Assembly: GCA_029962745.1 (NCBI GenBank) | Contig: CM057154.1 | Coordinates: 21,737,585-21,801,584, forward strand | DNA: 64,000 nucleotides | Reading direction: 5' to 3' | From: Echinometra lucunter | Lineage: Eukaryota; Echinodermata; Echinoidea; Camarodonta; Echinometridae | Part shown: positions 1-10,722 of the stretch, in pieces | How positions within the stretch are numbered: position 1 is the stretch's first letter | Layout: each line of letters opens with the position of its first letter | Notes under the pieces: model-generated | Database searches by the model: none | The model's input: the letters and a program-made list of their open reading frames with translations, nothing else | Told to the model about the DNA's origin: nothing | Translations under genes and position numbers: made by a program

Positions 1-225
1 GCTCCTTGTATAGTTCATTTATTTTCAGTACTAGTACTAGTACTGAAAATAAATGAACTATACAAGTCGCACAATCGTACCTCCATAATACGCTCCTTGT
101 ATAGTTCATTTATTTTCAGTACTAGTACTAGTACTGAAAATAAATGAACTATACAAGTCGCACAATCGTACCTCCATAATACGCTCCTTGTATAGTTCAT
201 TTATTTCCAGTACTAGTACTAGTCG
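1..225. repeat. 91-bp tandem repeat built on a 60-bp perfect palindrome
   Basis: Two full units and part of a third start at 1, 92 and 183. Each full unit carries a perfect 60-bp palindrome (6-65 and 97-156) centred on CTAGTACTAG, followed by a short spacer that includes CGCACAATCGTACC. The third unit has a base change in its arm and stops near 223. The ORF across it is just the repeat read through. The sequence could form cruciforms; no function can be assigned. Confidence 0.9.
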
Positions 226-234
226 GGGTTCACT

Positions 235-955
235 TGCTAGGCATAAGGACCGCTAGTCATAAGGACCGCTAGTCATAAGAACCGCTAGTCACAATAAAGA
301 AAAAGCTCATTATTCGTAAGGTTCAATCTTCATAAGGGTCGCTATTCGTAATAGGAGAAAAGGGTCATTATTCATAAGTTTAATATTCATAAGGGTCGCT
401 ATTCATAAACGGAGAAGAGGGTCGCTAGTTATAATCGACGAAGAGGGTCGCTAGTCATAATCGACGGAGAGGGTCGCTATTCATTATGGGAGAAGAGGGT
501 CGCTATTCATAATCGGAGAAGAGGGTTGCTAGTCCTAATCGACGAAGAGGGTCCCTATTCATAATGGGAGAAGAGGGTCGCTAGTCATAATGGGAGAAGA
601 GGATCGATATTCATAACCGACGAAGAGGGTCGATATTCATAATCAACGAAGTGGTTCGCTAGTCATAATGGAAGAAGAGGGTCGATAATCATAATCGACG
701 AAAAGGGTCGCTATTCATAATCGAAGAAGTGGTTCGCTAGTCATAATGGGAGAAGTGTGTCGTTATTCATAATAGGAGAAGTGTGTCGTTATTCATAATG
801 GAAGAAGAGGGTCGCTATTCATAATCAAAGAAGAGGGTCGCTAGTCATAATCGATGAAGAGGTTCGCTAGTCATAATCGACGTAGAGGGTCACTAGTCAT
901 AATCAGAGAAGAGGGTTTGCTGCTCACAATGGGAGAAGAGGGTCGCTATTCATAA
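235..955. repeat. 26-bp minisatellite array
   Basis: Roughly 25 degenerate copies of a unit resembling GGGTCGCTAGTCATAATCGA plus CGAAGA. Starts at 419, 445 and 471 give a 26-bp period. Units vary between CTAGTCATAA and CTATTCATAA and between CGACGAAGA and GGGAGAAGA. The first part (235-400) is more degenerate. No coding frame is kept. Confidence 0.88.
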
Positions 956-1080
956 ATAATTACAAGAGAAATGACAACACCACCACCAACAACAATAATG
1001 ATATTAATACATGAAGTAAAAAATAATGATCATAATGATAATAATAACAATAATATCAATAATGCTTATGCTCCGTTCAG
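956..1080. repeat. AAT/AAC-rich simple sequence
   Basis: Low-complexity ATAATAATAAC-type sequence between the minisatellite and a poly-C run. No gene seen. Confidence 0.7.
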
Positions 1081-2043
1081 TATGTTGGGCCCCCCCCCCT
1101 CCCCCACGCACACACAAAGCTAAAAGATTCAGATCCTCCGCGCTCGGTTTCTTAACTCTTGTTGGAGACCATAACCCCTAGCCATTATCTCAAGTTCCAA
1201 CAATCGTCGGGTTGGGGGCGAGGTGTCGTAGTGCTTATCGTTGTCCCGTGGGTGGGATGGGATCTCTAGTCCTCTAGCAATATTATCATAATTAGGAATG
1301 ATTTATAGTTATTTCATTACTTAATTATAACGGTTAAAGTGATCCATATGAGATTATGACAAATGTCATTGGAGATGTTAGGACACTGGCGTAAATCCTG
1401 GGGGATGGAGGTATATACCCCCCCCCCTTTTTTTTTTTTTCGAGAGGAGGATGGTGTGTACAAAAATACCCCAACTTCAAAAAAACAACAACAAATGATA
1501 GAGGGAAAGAGGAAGGAAAATAAAGGAAACACCTGGAAGCTCTCGCTCGCTTTGCTCTCTCGCATTTTCAGTATCTAACAATGCCATTCTTAAGAAAGGA
1601 AATAGGTTTTCTCTATTCAATATTTATGCAATTCTTCTACCCTGAAATATCAATATACATATAACTACAAAAATTCGAGGGGCAAGTTGACCAACTTGAC
1701 CTAAAATGGACGAAGTTTCAGGAGATAACGGCATGTGATTATTAGCCTTTTCCTATATCATATCCTCTGTGAAAACGGAAGATGTTGATAATTTGTATGT
1801 TACTAAAATCACGAGCAGGGAGTAGCAATACACTTGAACCTGATCTCAGTATTTTAAGAAAAACATTTTCGTTGGCTCATAAAATCTAGAAACATTTTTT
1901 TTTCGATCAGTAATCACTCCAATTCTAGCAGCGGATGCCCAGATATCATAAAGAATATCATAAGCAGGGGCGTCGCTAGGGGGGGGGGCAACCCCCCCCC
2001 CCCATTCAAAATGCTTATCGACAAATTCGCGATCGCTTTCGGC

Positions 2044-2093
<50 letters not shown>

Positions 2094-2940
2094 GGGAGAT
2101 GGAAGAGGAAGGAGGGGGGAAAAAGAGAAGGTGCCCAAATAGAGTCATATTCGGCTTATTTCCTTGTGTATTTTGATGACGAAATAACACTGGTACCACG
2201 AAAGAGAGTGTATATTTTTCCTCGCTCGCTACTCGCTCGTATAATATTTAGATATAGAATGTTTTCGGAAAGCAAACACATTCGGCAAGTGAGGTGACCA
2301 AATATATAATTTAGATGTCTTTAGGCCCATCATGTATTTTGATGAAGAATTATCACTTCTACCATGAAAAAGAGTATATTTTTCCTCGCTCGCTGCGCTC
2401 GCTCATATAAAGGCGACCGAATATATTTAAGATGTTATAGGCATGAGGTGTGTTTTTCCTTGCTCGCTTCGATCTCTCGTAGTATTTAGAAACAGAGTGG
2501 TTTTCAACAGCAAACAATTGACCAGCGAAGCACATCATAACTTGGTAGGCCTAGTAAGGTGACCAAATACACCATTTAAATACTTATAGGCCAAGAGTTT
2601 ACTTTGATTATAGAAAATATATCTATACTTTTTAATAGCAAGAAGTAGTTATTTTAGGCTTACTCGCTTCGCTCACTTAAAAGTGTGTTAAAAAGAATAT
2701 ATGGTATTTATCCTTTCCGTGTTTATCCTCTGTTAGTTCCTTTTTATTCAAAACATACTCCTTTTCCACTGGTCAGTACCTCCTGACTTTCAAAGACTCT
2801 CCGCCGCCCTTATGCCCCCCCCCCCCCATTAAGAAATATAGAGACACCTGACTTTTTCTTTTTGCTTGTCAGCAAATTTTTGGACTGTGCCCCCCACCCC
2901 GATTACAAAAATAGAAAACGGATTGACGCCCATGCACCCA
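1080..2940. repeat. Poly-C/poly-G dispersed repeats with hAT-like ends
   Basis: A mosaic of repeat pieces without host coding sequence. GGCGTAAATCC at about 1386 and CAGGGGCGTCGCTAGG at about 1971 resemble left ends of the GGCGT/poly-C family seen with 8-bp target duplications elsewhere in the window. ATTGACGCCCATG near 2933 resembles a right end. Between 2160 and 2700 a diverged segment of about 170 bp recurs, each copy containing TTCCTCGCTCGCT and a 'gaggtgaccaaata'-like stretch; related copies occur at 50900-51460 and 61070-61560. No matching target duplication was found for this copy, so its exact ends are uncertain. Confidence 0.55.
2046..2093. repeat. (GA)n microsatellite
   Basis: About 40 bp of uninterrupted GA dinucleotides after an A run. 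The ORFs rich in Ser/Leu across it are repeat translations. Confidence 0.9.
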
Positions 2941-3059
2941 CTTATGCATGTACACATGTGAGATTTTTTTTTTTTTTTAAAGGGAGGGTCTACTGCGTCC
3001 ACGCTAGCATCAAACAGCGAGATGCTAAATAATGAAGAGAGGAGAAATCGGCTTCCGGA

Positions 3060-4065
3060 CGTTCCACAGTTAAAATGAAATCCATGTCATTATCTCCAAA
3101 TTTTGCATAGAGTTACTTTGGTACCTATGTAGGCCAAAAATGCAAAAAATAATATAGGTTCATGTGCTTATTTTTTTCTACGGGACTTTGAAGTTGCCAT
3201 AATTAGATGGCAGATAAAATGACGCAATCAAGAGATTTAGGTCTCTATTAGACCTCACGATTTCGACAAACGAGTATAAATCACTTTTACTCCGTCAAAA
3301 CCCTATTAAACTTCATCAAACCTTCCAGATTTGTAGCGAAATGTATGACAAAAATGGAAAGACTGTTTTAACTGGGCCATCTGTGCTTCTCTTTAAACTA
3401 GCAGCGCCCTCATGTGGCGAAAATGGTGCCAAAAAGGACAAAAAACATAATATCTTAGAGGCTTGGAATCTACACGAAAAATAAAAATGTTTAAGCTGCA
3501 CTTTATTCAAAATCCATGTTATTTTCATGAAAATTTGCAAAGTTGTAGAGGCATGCCTAATAAAGGGGTAAACACATTTTTAAAAGGGGGCTCAATGTGC
3601 TCGTTTTCAAGCTGTCGGCGCCCTAATGGCTGCGAATCGGCTTGAAAACCACAAAAAAGGGCCAAAAATATTGAGAATCTAATCCAAATACGGCCGATTC
3701 AATTTCATGGTCACAAACAATCAAAACCCATGTCATATATTCGTCTTTTTCTCTAGAATTGTAGAGGAAAGTATACTGAAGAGATTAAAACATTAAAAAA
3801 GTGGGTTCCACGACTGTGCTTGTTTTTGAACTATCGTCGCCCTAATAGTTGCGAATCGGTTTGAAAACCACAAAAACGCGCCAAAAACATGCAAAAGGCT
3901 GAGAATTTAATCCAAAATACGGATGACTCAAATTTATGGCCCCAAACATTCAAAACCCATGTCACATTCGTCTTTCTCTCTAGAATTGTAGCGGAAAATA
4001 TCATGTAGAGATTGAAACATTTAAAAACAAAACACGCCAAAAACATGCAAAAGGCTGAGAATCTA
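3060..4065. repeat. Diverged tandem repeat of about 215-230 bp
   Basis: Landmarks such as AAAACCCATGTCA, CTCTAGAATTGTAG, GCGCCCTAAT and TTGAAAACCACAAAAA recur at 3510, 3725 and 3953, with a weaker copy from 3060. The spacing is about 215 and 228 bp. Reading frames are broken and differ between units, so this is non-coding repeat DNA. Confidence 0.7.
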
Positions 4066-4069
4066 CACC

Positions 4070-4400
4070 GTCTTCTTTGGCAGTCCCCCCTCAGCGGACT
4101 GCTCACCTCGAACTCAACATGCCCGTCATCCCTCCTCAGCACATGTCCATACTAACGTATCCCATTCGCCTTCGCCAACCGGTCCAAAACGTCTTCCAAA
4201 CCCAACATCTGCACCAAGTCTTCAGTCTTCTTCCTACCAACTTCACATCACACATCGCTCTCGCCATTACTCGCTCTGTCCTCGAAATCCCCATCTCATT
4301 TTCGCTCAAACACAATGTCTCACTCCCATACAGCATCATTGATCTCACACAACTCTTATACACCATTCCTTTCACCATTCCTGTGTAAATACTTGACATT
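4070..4400 (-). mobile_element. Non-LTR retrotransposon remnant: 3' part of the reverse-transcriptase ORF
   Basis: On the minus strand the frame reads VYKSCVRSMMLYGSETLCLS and then a TERVMARAMCDVKL-type stretch. This matches the conserved region downstream of the reverse-transcriptase core in many animal non-LTR elements (YGSETW block). An LRRDDGHV-like stretch lies in a different frame near 4140, so at least one frameshift separates the two. The fragment is short and certainly inactive. It is a different family from the LINE pieces at 5336 and 53070. The family name is not known. Confidence 0.7.
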
Positions 4401-4449
4401 ATACCATGTATATACTGATCCATTGTAAAAAAAAAAAAACACTTTTTCA

Positions 4450-5335
4450 CATTTCACCAGTTTCTTACTTCGGGTCAGTAATTCTAGTTTACATCAGCAA
4501 TTTGTGACACAAACACGCACCAGCACATTATGCTTTACATCTCTGCAAGCACCTAATTCGTGAACAAAAAGAAGGAATAAACATGCATCTACATAAAGTT
4601 TATTTCATATTGATTTCGTTTAGTCATAATCAAGGTACCAGGTTGTTACACTGAAACAAAACTAGTATCAGTAAATGGTACATGTACATGTACATGTATC
4701 ACTTCGAATTAAAAAATAAATAAATGAAAAAAAAAACATGAACGTTAAAAAAAATAATTAATAACATTTCAAACTTCAACTCATACCAAGCCCGCTGCGG
4801 CTTTGCACGTTTTCTCATTGCTTCTTCACACAAACCTTGCGATCAAATTTGGGTCTATGAAGATACAGCGGTGCAAGAGATGTAACACGTACAGCGAGAG
4901 CTAGCTACACTCCAGGCCGGCCAGCTTGGCAGGTTCGGTGTTGCATCTGCGCTGTGATGCAATGATCAGCTGACGGGCACAGCTCATCAATCAGCTGAAC
5001 TGTGCGCGTGACGCTCTAAACCTGCCCGGCAGAGATGCGCAGAAACATAACTGTGGAAAACGTCCTAATTTGAGTGTTCTGAAATTGCTAGGTATTTGTA
5101 CGAATTTGAATTTGTATGTTTTTACAAGTTTTCTTTTCCTCTCAACAAAATTACAAATGACATTCAAACATTTCATACAAAAATTTTAGATAATTGGCAT
5201 GAACTTTTGATGTCACATTCCATCATATTTACGGGTACATCATCACATAGAAATAATCTAAACAAATAGTTTTCTCAATTTATATAAAAAATGTATGATT
5301 TTTCTTCCTAAAAACAATCACAAATACTTCTTCTA
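4450..5335. other. Intergenic, no recognised feature
   Basis: AT-rich sequence with short A runs and a (GTACAT)n stretch near 4677-4700. A small GC-richer patch lies at 4790-5050. No convincing coding frame or structural RNA was seen. Confidence 0.5.
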
Positions 5336-6475
5336 CATTCATATCTTGCTCTGATTATTCATAACAGAGTATCGAGAAAAAAAATTATTACACACCCCCA
5401 TATAATCTAATTTATGATTCATAGTTACATTGAAATCTCCCCCAATGATAAGGGAATATTCATGACAAAATAAAGATGATATCATTCTATCTAGATTACA
5501 CAGAAAATCACATTGGGCCTTTTCTTTATCCTTTATTGGAAAATATACACTACCTAATATCAATTTTTCTTTTTGGCATATACCTTTTATTATAATGTAT
5601 CTCCCTTCCTTATCTATTATGATTTTTTCCATCACAAAGTCGGTGTTTGGTTTAAACATTACAATAACTCCCCTATTATGATTACTTCCGTGACTAAAAA
5701 GCATTTTCCCTTCCCAATCATTCTTCCAACTACGTTCAATGTCTTCTGTACTGAAAGTTTCCTGCAAGAATATTATTTTACATTTTACACCACTGAAAAA
5801 TTTTCCTTCTTTTGACTGTGTCTCTCATACTGCTTTCACACCAAGGTACGGTCGCTGGGCAGAGACCGTACCCAGCGACCGATCGGACGTGCTTTCACAC
5901 CGCCGTCAAAATTTGGTCAGGCCACAGAAATAGAAGACGTCTTCTATTTCTGTGGGTTAGGCCCAGAGCGATCGGTCGCTGTATAGCTGACCTAGCCGGA
6001 AGCGGAAGTAGAGATAGCGCGTGGGCATGTATGGGGGGTCATTACATTTCGATCGGTCGCTGAGTACGATGTGCTTTCACACCAAGGTACGGTCGCTGGG
6101 TACGGTCGCAGAGACCGTACCCAGCGACCGATGAAATCATAGTGTGAAAGCATTTCATCGTACTCAGCGGCCGATCGTTTTGGTCAAAAACGATCGGTCG
6201 CTGCGTACGGTCGCTGAGGTACTTCAGCGACCGTACCCAGCGCAATGACCCCCCATACATGCCCACGCGCTATCTCTTTTTCCGCTTCCGGCTAGGTCAG
6301 CTATACAGCGCCCGATCGCTCTGGGCCTGACCAAATTTTGACGGCGGTGTGAAAATACGTCCGATCGGTCGCTGGGTACGGTCTCTGCGACCGTACCCAG
6401 CGACCGTACCTTGGTGTGAAAGCAGTATAAGTCCTCTAACATTGACCGAGACTACTTTTAAATTATTCGCCATCT
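5336..6475 (-). mobile_element. LINE endonuclease-domain fragment, split by a foldback element
   Basis: The minus strand encodes hallmarks of an APE-type endonuclease of a non-LTR retrotransposon: SVNVRGL at 6431-6475, then after an interruption IIFLQET near 5765, a SHGSNHNRGV block, and SLIIGGDFN near 5430. The order and spacing fit the N-terminal half of the LINE ORF2 endonuclease. The frame ends near 5339 and nothing of the reverse transcriptase follows. A foldback element at 5828-6427 separates the NVRGL motif from the rest. A stop codon also lies between the insertion and IIFLQET, so the copy was already dead or has decayed since. Confidence 0.78.
5828..6427. mobile_element. Foldback MITE with CGATCGGTCGCTG subrepeats, PIF/Harbinger-like target site
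   Basis: The ends are inverted repeats beginning TACTGCTTTCACACCAAGG. The inside holds several palindromic copies of ACGGTCGCTGGGTACGGTC, an internal hairpin AGAAGACGTCTTCT, and GACCCCCCATACATGCCCAC in both orientations. The element sits inside the LINE endonuclease frame. The 3-bp flanks on the LINE strand are TTA and TGA, and a single TTA restores frame continuity, which fits the TWA target duplication of PIF/Harbinger elements. No transposase is present. Confidence 0.75.
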
Positions 6476-6479
6476 ATGA

Positions 6480-7360
6480 CTCTAAATCTTAACCTTTGAC
6501 AAAAATCCTGGAACAGAAAAGCGTAGCATTGTGACAAAATTACAGAGAATGGGAAAATTGATGCGTTTCCAAATACAGAAAAAAATAGTTCTCAAATGAA
6601 TTTGAAAATAAGACCAATACAGACTGACCCCGGAACCGGAAAACATACCACACTTCACAATGTCTCTCTACCCCTCAATAAGCGTACATCCGTTGAAAAA
6701 CCAGATTATGAAATACAAGAACAGACTCTTGCTACAAGAGAAAGAAAGAAAATCGAACTGCATAATCCGGTCAAGCACCCACTCTCCTCGAATGGGACAC
6801 TAATTAGCTACATGATGATGAGTATTCAAATGTGAGTAGAGTAAGAATGAACGGAAAAGAAATTCCAAACTATCAAACATTTCTGTTGAGGAGAATAAAA
6901 CATTAAAGAAGTTTTCCGAAAAGAGAAAAAAAGGTAGAAAAAAAAGAATACACTGCATATCTTTCTCGGTTTTTTTGTTGTCGTTGTTGTTAACTGATTC
7001 GATGATGCTCAGAAAATGAAAAGGGAAGGAAAGGAAAAGAAAAAGATTAAAAGGAAAAAGTCGTCAAGAATAGAGGTCAATGGCTTAAGATGTGTTAAAA
7101 CAACAGAGTATTCATTTAGCCTGTAGGCAAAGAGTTTCAGGGATGTATATACAATTAACAAAACAAATACAAGAACCCACTACAAATCTGACGAATTTCA
7201 GAGTTTAACAAGCAGAGCAATCTATACCCATCATTGCACCCTATGGTTCTATGCATGCCTTTCCTTTCCCGAGCTTCAGAAATACTAATGATTAAACTGT
7301 TATGAAAAAGGTAAAACGTAGAACGTACTCATGAATCGCTTGTATAGAAAATGAATGCAC
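6480..7360. other. Intergenic, no recognised gene
   Basis: AT-rich sequence with A/G-rich stretches (6880-7060). The small ORF at 6596-6835 on the plus strand has no recognisable motif. The part next to the LINE fragment could be its unrecognised 5' region. Confidence 0.4.
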
Positions 7361-7365
7361 TCCTG

Positions 7366-7503
7366 GGGGGCGTTTCATGAAACAATTAGTCGGTGGTTTT
7401 CACCGACTAATTTGCTTTCAGCCAATCAGATACAAGTATTTTCAGTAGCTTATAACATTTGTCGGTGATTTTCACCGACAAAACTCTTGATGAAACGCTC
7501 CCC
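7366..7503. mobile_element. MITE of the GGGG-CGTTTCATGAAA family, copy 1
   Basis: The ends are GGGGGCGTTTCATGAAAC and TGATGAAACGCTCCCC, with internal short hairpins GTCGGTGATTTTCACCGAC and the family signature CAGCCAATCAGAT. It is flanked on both sides by TG, consistent with a 2-bp target duplication. Relatives are at 23163, 38835, 40660 and 48946. Confidence 0.85.
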
Positions 7504-8345
7504 TGGACGCAGTCCAGTCTATTTCCATCCCACCCCTCCGACCATGCTGGCTAACCTGAAACCATCCTAAAGAGTTATTTTCTTTACACTTACCCAATCA
7601 GTTAATCCTATTCATTTGAAACGTTCTTTTGCAAATCAAGTTATTGTTTAGCGAAAAGGACGGAACCAAACATGTATGAATAAAGGCAAGTCATGAAAAT
7701 TTACCATGTTCCAGAGAGCATGTTTGCATAAAATAAGTAGTAACATTGTGTGAATAGAGGCAAGACCTGAAAATTTACATACCAGGTATGTTCCAGAGAA
7801 CACGTTCGCATAAAAATACATGTAGTAACATTGCAAGAAAACTTTAAACTTAACGATGACAGACTCTTTTCATCTCTGCCTATCAACCAACACAAAAGAA
7901 AGTGATATGGATGCTATTCCACGAGGCAGAGCAGGTGATAAAAAGACAATAACAAATTCGATCTTAAAGATTGGTGAAAGTGCGACCTATTTCTTTCAAA
8001 TAATTGGGCTTTGCCCTTCCACAACATTTCATGAAAAAGTTTATACAATCCGCACAAAAAAAAATGTCTATGTGATGACCTAAGTTGATGAATGACTATT
8101 TTCCATTCATCAATCAAAGGAATTTAAAATGCCTTCAGAGACAAAACAATCTAACCACCACTGCACTGCATGGATACATGACTTTCTTTTATAATATCAA
8201 TGGAAATTCCATTGTATTAGTAAACAAGTGAGAAAGCAGAAAGTATCATGCTCATCACTTCTAATTAGCCTGAATTATGTCATAATAAATTTGAATTGCA
8301 TAATGAGCCATTTTGTGTACACACCGGTTATCAGAAATTATGAAT
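7504..8345. other. Intergenic with one local direct duplication
   Basis: A segment of about 80 bp (AGGCAAG..CTGAAAATTTAC..GTTCCAGAGA..CATAAAA..GTAGTAACATTG) occurs twice, at 7680-7748 and 7757-7834. Otherwise no gene or element was recognised. Confidence 0.55.
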
Positions 8346-8427
8346 GCAATTTGTTCTATTTATGAGATAGTTTTATGGTTTAGCGCCATCTCACAATAAT
8401 TGTGGTAATAAAACCGGTACCTGGGAG

Positions 8428-10073
8428 CAGTGGCGTAACAGCCGGGGGGGCAGGGGGGGGGGGGGGGGCAGAGTGCCCCCTGAAGGATTTCAGCGGGAAA
8501 ATCCACCAAACCATCGAGACAAAATGAAAGGGTGGGAAAGAAGGAAAAAGGAAGGGAGAAAGGGAAAGGAAGGAGAAGAAAGGAAAAGAAAGAAGGAGAA
8601 AGTGAAAGAAAGAAGGAGAAAGGGAAAGAAAGAAGGAGAAAGGGAAAAAAAGAAGGAGAAAGGGAAAGGAAGAAGGAGAACGGGCAAGAAAAATTGAGAA
8701 AGGGGAGAAAGAAGAAGAGAGAGAGAGAGAGGGAAAGAGGGAAAGGGAGAAAAAGAAAAAAGCAAAAGGAAGCAAAAGAAATGAGGGAAAATTTAGTACC
8801 AAAACCCCAGAGTTTCCGGGTGCTCCACTCCCTGGACCCCCGCAGTGGTTTTCCCTGTAGACCCCCATCAGGGGCCCTAAGCCAGAACGCTGGGCCCCAC
8901 CCGCTAAGGGCTTCGCAACTCGCGGCGCAGGCTAAACTGCGCATATTCTATTTCTAGACTTAGATAGCGGGAATTTTACGGCTCTGCCCCCCCCCCCCCA
9001 TAACAGGCAGAGAATGTAAGAGACCAGGAACAGTCAACGAACAGTCCAAAGAAACGACAGAGCTTCCGGGAGGGGAAAATCACCATCCCTGCACCCCCCC
9101 CCCCCCCCCCCTCTAGCATGCCTAGGGAGCGCGCTTTGCACTACCGTCCTCCTAAAGTGAAATCCTAGCTACACCACTGATTCTAGACTTAATTACCGAG
9201 AAATTTTTGGCTATGCGTATGCCCCCTCCCCCCCCCCCCCCCGGTAACAGGCAGAAAGCGTAAGAAGAGCGGGAACTGACAGCGAAAAAACGTCGGAGCT
9301 TCCGCACTTTGCACGGGAGGGGGGAAACTCCCCCCTCCCTGCACCCTCCCCCTTAGGGAGCACTACCGTCCTCCTATAATGAAATCCTAGTTACGCCACA
9401 GAAGATAAACTTAATTACCGACAACTAACAATTCAAAAAACGTCGGAGCTTCTCCCTGCACCCTCCCCTCTAGGGAGCACTACATTGGCGTAAATTCCGG
9501 TGGTGGGGGATGGTGTGTACAAATTTCCCCCAAGCAGATACACTTTTTGAGGAAGAAAATACATTTTAATTAATCAGTTAGTAAAAATTCTGCATATCTA
9601 TCCTGAACAACCATCATATTTTAGAATTTCTATTTGAAAATCTATTGAAAACAAAAAAGTGGTTATTTTTGGCTCGCTCGCTTCGCTCGCTCGTCAAAAT
9701 CTTAGGATTTGCATCCGAAAATGCGATTAAAATCGAGAAAAGTGGTTATTTTTGGCTCGCTCGCTTTGCTCTTTCGTCATATTTTAGAAGTCTTATTCGA
9801 AAATGCGATTCAAAACCGGAAAAGTGGTTATTTTCTGCTCGCTCGCTTCACTTGCTCGCAAAATAGATATCAAAATGTGTGTGAGAGGGAAAAAAAATCG
9901 TTAACAAAGTTTTTCATCCCCCAGTCCTCAAATTGGATTTACGCCTGTGGAGCACTGCCGTCCTCCTAAAATGCAGTCCTAGCTACGCCACAGCTTCTAG
10001 ACATAGACTAGTAACCGGGAAATTTTGGGCTCTGCCCCCCCCCCCCTGATAACAGGTGCCTGTTACGCCCCTG
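8428..10073. mobile_element. hAT-like non-autonomous element, 8-bp TSD CCTGGGAG
   Basis: The termini CAGTGGCGTAACAG and CTGTTACGCCCCTG are inverted repeats, and both sides are flanked by CCTGGGAG (8420-8427 and 10074-10081). The equivalent places in units B and D lack this insertion. Inside are a purine-rich AAGGAGAAAGGGAAAG tract (8520-8770), two diverged copies of a poly-C module (8950-9380), and three copies of an 80-90-bp module with GGCTCGCTCGCTTCGCTCGC-like sequence (9655-9870). The long Ser/Phe and Lys/Glu ORFs are translations of the purine tract. No transposase was seen. Confidence 0.9.
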
Positions 10074-10081
10074 CCTGGGAG

Positions 10082-10722
10082 TGAAACGACGGGTGATTTT
10101 ATCCATTTCCGCTTTTTAACTTGAATTATTAAACTGTTTCACTCTTTGTTAATGTTTACTCTTCTTACAACAGTTAGTTTTACTGCTGATTTATATTTGA
10201 TTAAATTTGTTTGTTAGCATGACTGAATCTAATTATTCCTATTTTTTGTATTACATTAAATTTTGTATCTGTTCAGGACCAGGATGTAAAACAAAATGTT
10301 CTGTATCCTTGTTATCCTGATTAAATATATTTCAATAAAAGTAACAAATAATAAAAATATATGAAAATGAAAAAAATGAAAAACAAATCAGTGTCCATGG
10401 GGGTAGAAAAAAAAGAGGAGACAAAGAAAAAGAGGTAAGTGGTGCTGAGGGGGACCGGGATGCAGGAAATTTAGCATTGTCGGGGAGGGCGGGAAAGAGG
10501 GTAGCCTACTCTCGTGGAAATTTTGATGATCACATCCCCACAGACATGGTACGGCGGCTTAAAAGCTTTTATGCCCCCACCCCAACCTCTCTCTCTTTCC
10601 TTCACAAACACAATCTCTCTATCTCTCTTTATCTTTCTATTTCTTTCTCTCTCTCTCTTTCTTTCTCTCTGTCTTTGTCTATTTCTCACTTACTCTCCAT
10701 TTCTCTCCCCCCCCCCTTTTAT
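10082..10722. other. 3' flank of the TLR gene in unit A, ending in a CT-rich tract
   Basis: Non-coding sequence collinear with 21441-23130 and 38120-38810. It ends in (CTCT/TTTC)n at 10610-10720. The tract runs directly into TLR coding sequence at about 10723, marking the edge of a deletion of roughly 3.2 kb relative to unit B. Confidence 0.75.

Noticed and set aside
235..955. Regular repeats that might suggest a CRISPR array
   Set aside because: Units are contiguous and degenerate without unique spacers, and the genome is eukaryotic; it is a minisatellite.
1846..2199. 117-residue minus-strand ORF
   Set aside because: It runs through a (GA)n microsatellite and a poly-C run in a repeat mosaic.
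5812..6442. Several ORFs sharing RAIGRCIADLAGSG and similar stretches
   Set aside because: They are the inverted arms of the foldback element read in different frames.
8360..8957. Long overlapping ORFs on both strands rich in Ser/Phe or Lys/Glu
   Set aside because: They are translations of an AAGGAGAAAGGG-type purine tract inside a hAT-like element, open on both strands and in several frames at once.
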